The notes beneath the pieces were generated by a model. It saw only the letters and a program-made list of their open reading frames with translations. It was not told the origin of the DNA and made no database searches. Position numbers and translations under genes: made by a program. Shown here one piece after another: positions 61,837-64,000 of a stretch of 64,000 bases of DNA (positions within the stretch are counted from its first letter, which is position 1; the number at the start of each line of letters is the position of its first letter). The stretch covers positions 124,549-188,548 of the forward strand of contig JH720392.1 of NCBI GenBank assembly GCA_000231825.2, read 5' to 3'. The stretch comes from Tetrahymena elliotti 4EA. Taxonomy: Eukaryota; Ciliophora; Oligohymenophorea; Hymenostomatida; Tetrahymenidae.

Positions 61837-64000
61837 TCATTAGTACTCTATTGATAATTTAACTAATCTTTTTGCTTTTAATAGCTCTGATTTTAATTTT
61901 TTTTTGGCAATTTCACTCAAAAGACTGTTTCGTTTTAAAAAATGATAAATAAAGAGAAATTTAAAAGAATGAGAAAAACATTAAAATTCAAATTTAATCT
62001 AAATAAAATAACAAAAAAAATTGTATGAATAAGCTAAACTAATATCAATAAAAAACTAACCCAAATTAGTCAGTCACTTAATTAGTTAGTTACTCATATA
62101 TTCAAGTATTTTTATTTAAAATCCATCACTGCATCACTGGCAAATTAAAGTCTTTATTTATTCATTCAAAGATGCATAATTAATTACAAAAGGTTAAGAG
62201 TCAAAGTTTTGAGATGAGAACATTTGGCTAGCTCAAATCCTAACCGTTGTGCTGTCATTTCATCAATATTATCCCCCCTTTTAAAGAATAAAAAAATAAA
62301 TATTAATAAATTTAAAGAATGATAAAAACATACAAATTAGAATTAAATCTAAAGCAACAAGTAAAAATTAAAGAATGAGAGAGCCAAATAAATATTACGT
62401 AAACCAACCCAAATTAGTCAAGTGAGTTAGTTATTAGTAAATTAAAGTCTTTATTCTTTCATTAAAAAATGCAGAAGTAATAATAAAAGAAACATTATTT
62501 TTACTCAAATTCTAGAGTCAAATCTTAGAGATTAGGGCATTTACCCAAGCCAGATCCTAATTCTTATATTCCCAAAACACCAATCCCATTAAAGCTTTTA
62601 AAAAATTAAAAAATACTTTAAAGAATGACAAAAACATAAAAAATTGAGTTAAGTCTGAAAATAAATAAATAGCAAATAAAAATTAATTAATGATTCAGTG
62701 AGTGAGTTAGCTAAAAAAATATCAAGTAAATACAACAAAGTTAGTTAATCAATAAGTTATTCATAAACTAAAGTCTTAATTTAATCATTTAAAGAATTAA
62801 AAAGTGATATTGGACCACTATTTTTACCTGAGGTTAAGAGTCAAATTTTAGAGATTATTGCATTTTACTAAATTAGATCCTAATTCTTGAACTCCCATAT
62901 CACCAATATCATTCTCACTTTTCAGAAATAAAAATTAGTATTGAAAGAGATAGAAAAAAAATTAAAATTTGAGTGAAGTCTTAAAAGAACAAATGAAAAT
63001 TAATTAATGATCCATATCAATTAAATATAAAAAATTAATCAATCAGTCACTCGCTTATATGTTAAAGTCTTTATTTATTAATTGAAAAATGCATAATTCA
63101 TTTATTGAAACTCTATTTTTACTCAAGGTTTAGAGTCAAAGTTTAGAGATTAGAGCATTTTGCTATTTCAGATCCTAATCCTTCTACTCCATTTTAATAA
63201 ATCCTATTAATACTTTTAAAAACGATTCAAATAAATTTTGAACAAAAAAATATTAAATAGAATGAAAAAAACTTAAAAATTAGAATTAAATCTGAAAAAA
63301 AACAAATAAAAAATAATGAATGAATCATGAGCAAAACAAATATCAAGTAAACCAGCTTAATTTAGTCATCTGCCACAGTGACTCACAAATTTTTATATAT
63401 TCATTTAAAAATGAATAACTCAAAATAAAACTAACTCTATTTATACCTTAGGTCAAGAATCAAAGTTTAGAGATTAGAGCATTTTGCTAAGCCAGACCCG
63501 AATCCTTTAATTCCCATTTACCCAATACTATTGAAACTTATAGAATGAGAAAAACTTAAAAATTTGAATTTTATCTGAAAAGAACAAATAAAAATTAATG
63601 AATGAGTGAGTGAGCGAGCAAGCGATCCTAACAAGTATCAAGTAAATCACCCAAATTAGGAAGTAAGTCAGTTACTCACTCATAAATTAAAGTCTTTAAA
63701 ATAAATAATTAAGAATGAAAATATATTTTTACCTTAGACCAAGAGTCAAAGTTTGCAGATTAGAACATTTTGCTAACTCAGATCCTAACCCTTATATTCC
63801 TGTTTCTCCAATCTTATTGTTACTTTTCAAAAATAATAAATAAGTTTTGAATAGAGAAATATTTAAAACATGAGTAAAACATCAAAAATTAGAATTAAAT
63901 CTGAAAAAAACAATAAAATTAATGAATGAATGATCCAAACAGATATCCAAATTAGTCAGTCACTCATAAATTAAAGTTTTTATAAATTCACTCTAAAATA
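61837..64000 (-). CDS. Leucine-rich-repeat protein, 3' part
   Basis: Seven exons are visible and the 5' part runs off the right edge: 63733..63822, 63447..63536, 63123..63212, 62828..62917, 62505..62594, 62188..62277, and a terminal exon 61837..61924 ending in TGA. The first six are exactly 90 bp, each starting one base before a codon and ending two bases into one (phase-2 introns). Each encodes one ribonuclease-inhibitor-type repeat, for example NNKIGETGIQGLGSELAKC followed by SNLQTLTLGL. The introns between them are 210-250 bp and resemble each other, so exon and intron were duplicated together. The kinase-LRR gene at 19419-26025 uses the same module. What lies upstream (kinase or other domain) is unknown. 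Confidence 0.85.

Overview
The window looks like macronuclear DNA of an oligohymenophorean ciliate close to Tetrahymena. It is extremely A+T rich. Every convincing gene reads TAA and TAG as glutamine and stops only at TGA. Introns mostly run from about 50 to 500 bp, with GTAA/GTAT donors and TTTAG-type acceptors; that is far longer than Paramecium introns. One assembly gap of 530 N lies at 14107-14636. I saw no rRNA, tRNA or CRISPR array. Exon models below were built by hand: each splice pair was required to have GT..AG ends and to keep the reading phase.

Layout. 20-1298 and 2138-3322 (minus): two uncharacterised proteins. 3830-4701 (plus): small multi-pass membrane protein. 6115-7754 (plus): TraB/PrgY-like protein. 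8566-16940 (minus): a protein-kinase gene whose 3' half is an array of about 74 micro-exons of 3, 6 or 12 nt; this is the most unusual thing in the window. 18235-18585 (minus): a small uncertain ORF. 19419-26025 (minus): a protein with two kinase domains followed by leucine-rich repeats, with one 2.77-kb intron. 27747-34771 (plus): a 2,325-residue NACHT/STAND NTPase with a long WD40 C-terminus. 35394-40721 (minus): an intronless full-length ABCA-type transporter. 42322-42867 (plus): an uncertain ORF. 44085-47474 (minus): a calpain-family cysteine protease with a C-terminal membrane anchor. 48866-50033 (plus): coding-like frames I could not assemble. 50356-51279 (minus): an intronless Ser/Thr kinase. 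54123-60579 (minus): a TMEM185-like membrane protein fused to a C-terminal RING finger, 10 exons. 61837 to the right edge (minus): the 3' end of a leucine-rich-repeat gene built of repeated 90-bp exons.

The genes do not form a pathway. Shared themes are signalling (four kinase domains in three genes), STAND/LRR/WD40 repeat architectures typical of ciliate gene-family expansions, and exon-level repetition. The LRR genes duplicate whole 90-bp exons bounded by phase-2 introns. The kinase gene at 8.6-16.9 kb carries the same idea to an extreme: one codon-equivalent per exon, all phase 2.
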